Origin: JAGVPT01 sp963827085
GTDB taxonomy: Bacteria > Bacteroidota > Ignavibacteria > UBA10030 > UBA8401
NCBI GenBank assembly: GCA_963827085.1
Contig: CAWGZY010000002.1
Span: 124,001-188,000 of the forward strand
Direction of reading: 5' to 3'
Length of the DNA: 64,000 nt
Position 1 is the first letter of the stretch, and every line of letters starts with the position of its first letter. The notes beneath the pieces are model-generated. The model worked only from the letters and a program-made list of their open reading frames with translations. It ran no database searches and was not told the origin of the DNA. The translations under genes and the position numbers were made by a program. Below, piece by piece: positions 62,975-64,000 of this stretch.

Positions 62975-62984
62975 TCCTAACACC

Positions 62985-64000
62985 TTATTTTCTCCTCATC
63001 AATTCCTTCGCGCTCTTCAACCCCGCTTCGGTTACCTTCTCTCCACTCATGAGTTTCGCAACCTCACGAACCCGTTCTTCGACGTCGAGCCTGCGCAAAC
63101 GGGTAGTCGTACGTTTTCCATCTTCAACTTTTTCGACCGCAAAATGTGTATCCGCCAGTCCGGCAATTTGCGGAAGATGAGTGATCGTGATGATCTGGTG
63201 TAACGCAGCTAGTTTTTTTAAACTCATACCCACTGCCTGACCAATGCGTCCGCTGACGCCGACGTCAATCTCGTCGAAAATAAGAAGCGGAACTTTGTCC
63301 GATGCGGCGAGCGAAGATTTTAAAGCGAGCATCACGCGGGAAATTTCTCCTCCCGATGCCACCTTTGCCAAAGGTTTCACATCCTCGCCGACATTCGTCG
63401 AAATAAAAAATTCTACAACGTCGATTCCTTTTGATGTTGCCTCGTAGTATTCTTTTCCAATCTTCACATACGCATTGGCGGCAGCGGGGTTTCCGTTATT
63501 CGCGCCCGTTGGTATCGGCATATTTGCAATGCTGACCGAAAATTTCGCATTCGTGATTCCGAGGTCTGCAAGCGACGAGATAATAGACTTCTCAATTTTT
63601 TTTGCAGCCTCACGGCGTTTATTCGTCAATTGCTGTGCCAAATCGGAACAGACTTTGCGTTCTTCGACAACGGCGGATTCAATCGCGGCAAACTCTTTTT
63701 CAAAATTTTCGGCAAGCGAAAATTCATTGCCGATCTTCAGACGGTGCTCAAGAAGGGACTCAACCGTTCCGCCGTATTTCTTTTTCAGCAAAGAAAATTG
63801 GCCGAGACGTTCGCGAATCTGCTCGAGTTTTTCCGGGTTGAATTCAATTTTCGTATTGTACGATTTGATGAACTTCGAGAGTTCTTCGACGATAATTTCG
63901 GCGGATTTCGCTTCGCCTGCGGCATCCGCAAAAACCGAATCGATCTCCCGCAGGGTTTCAATCTGTTTCCATGCCAGAACAAGATTGTCGTGCACGGAAG
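62985..64000 (-). CDS. recN: DNA repair protein RecN, C-terminal part (runs off the window)
   Basis: The last 336 or more residues of RecN, an SMC-like ATPase acting in double-strand break repair. The 5' end, with Walker A, lies beyond 64000. Seen: coiled-coil region (EQIRERLGQFSLLKKKYGGT), the signature VASGGEISRVMLALKSSLA, Walker B PLLIFDEIDVGVSGRIGQAV, and the HQIITITHLPQIAGLADTHF H-loop region. The gene is intact as far as it can be read. Confidence 0.96.
   Translation of the reverse strand, partial: SVHDNLVLAWKQIETLREIDSVFADAAGEAKSAEIIVEELSKFIKSYNTKIEFNPEKLEQIRERLGQFSLLKKKYGGTVESLLEHRLKIGNEFSLAENFEKEFAAIESAVVEERKVCSDLAQQLTNKRREAAKKIEKSIISSLADLGITNAKFSVSIANMPIPTGANNGNPAAANAYVKIGKEYYEATSKGIDVVEFFISTNVGEDVKPLAKVASGGEISRVMLALKSSLAASDKVPLLIFDEIDVGVSGRIGQAVGMSLKKLAALHQIITITHLPQIAGLADTHFAVEKVEDGKRTTTRLRRLDVEERVREVAKLMSGEKVTEAGLKSAKELMRRK

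Overview
The window comes from a Gram-negative bacterium of the FCB superphylum, most likely the Ignavibacteria/Chlorobi/Bacteroidota branch. Three proteins end in type IX secretion (T9SS) C-terminal sorting domains with the YPNPFNP hallmark. There are heptose enzymes for lipopolysaccharide, several predicted outer-membrane barrels and lipoproteins, a TamB-like protein and many weak ribosome binding sites. The species cannot be named from sequence alone. By eye, base composition is close to balanced and no region stands out as grossly foreign.

Layout. (A) 0-7.4 kb, + strand: an exported proteasome-beta-like Ntn hydrolase, a small secreted protein, an exported papain-like (C1) peptidase with an in-frame sorting-domain remnant after its stop, a small membrane protein and an exported M16 zinc peptidase. 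(B) 7.7-19.2 kb, - strand: two paralogous 14-blade Asp-box propeller proteins (one without a sorting domain), a beta-helix lipoprotein, a serpin lipoprotein, a four-helix membrane protein followed by an integron-type attC site, a third propeller protein and a beta-barrel protein. Regions A and B look like an accessory, surface-directed region rich in proteases and repeat proteins. (C) 19.9-27.5 kb, + strand: tRNA-Glu, a receiver-kinase protein, a large Lhr-type helicase, a KirBac potassium channel and a YacP/NYN nuclease. (D) 27.5-33.3 kb: carA, a DUF486 transporter, an overlapping cluster of macro-domain protein, thioesterase and haem-binding protein, rdgB and radA. (E) 33.4-37.1 kb, - strand: a complete TRAP transporter with TatT lipoprotein, DctP, DctQ and DctM. 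(F) 37.2-42.8 kb, + strand: a two-component system, a lysine-rich exported small protein, an unknown membrane protein and an APC permease. (G) 42.9-54.5 kb, - strand: an envelope operon of heptose kinase, heptose adenylyltransferase, a TamB-like protein, RNase R and a metallopeptidase-propeller-barrel fusion. (H) 54.7-64 kb, - strand: a nine-haem cytochrome with a T9SS sorting domain, a FadL-like porin, a Gly/Tyr-rich lipoprotein, another outer-membrane protein, cysS, a GxxExxY nuclease-like gene bracketed by inverted repeats, and the 3' part of recN.

Among the ordinary genes the window carries several small repetitive elements: a MITE-like family of about 130 bp with terminal inverted repeats and apparent 7-bp target duplications (three copies), a 76-bp element with perfect 15-bp terminal repeats (plus a decayed copy), REP-like palindromes, one block flanked by a 19-bp direct duplication, and a gene-end repeat carrying a hairpin. 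The most unusual coding finds are the exported proteasome-like protein, the probable attC site, the T9SS-sorted multihaem cytochrome, the triplicated membrane anchor of the TamB-like protein and the orphan sorting-domain remnants.
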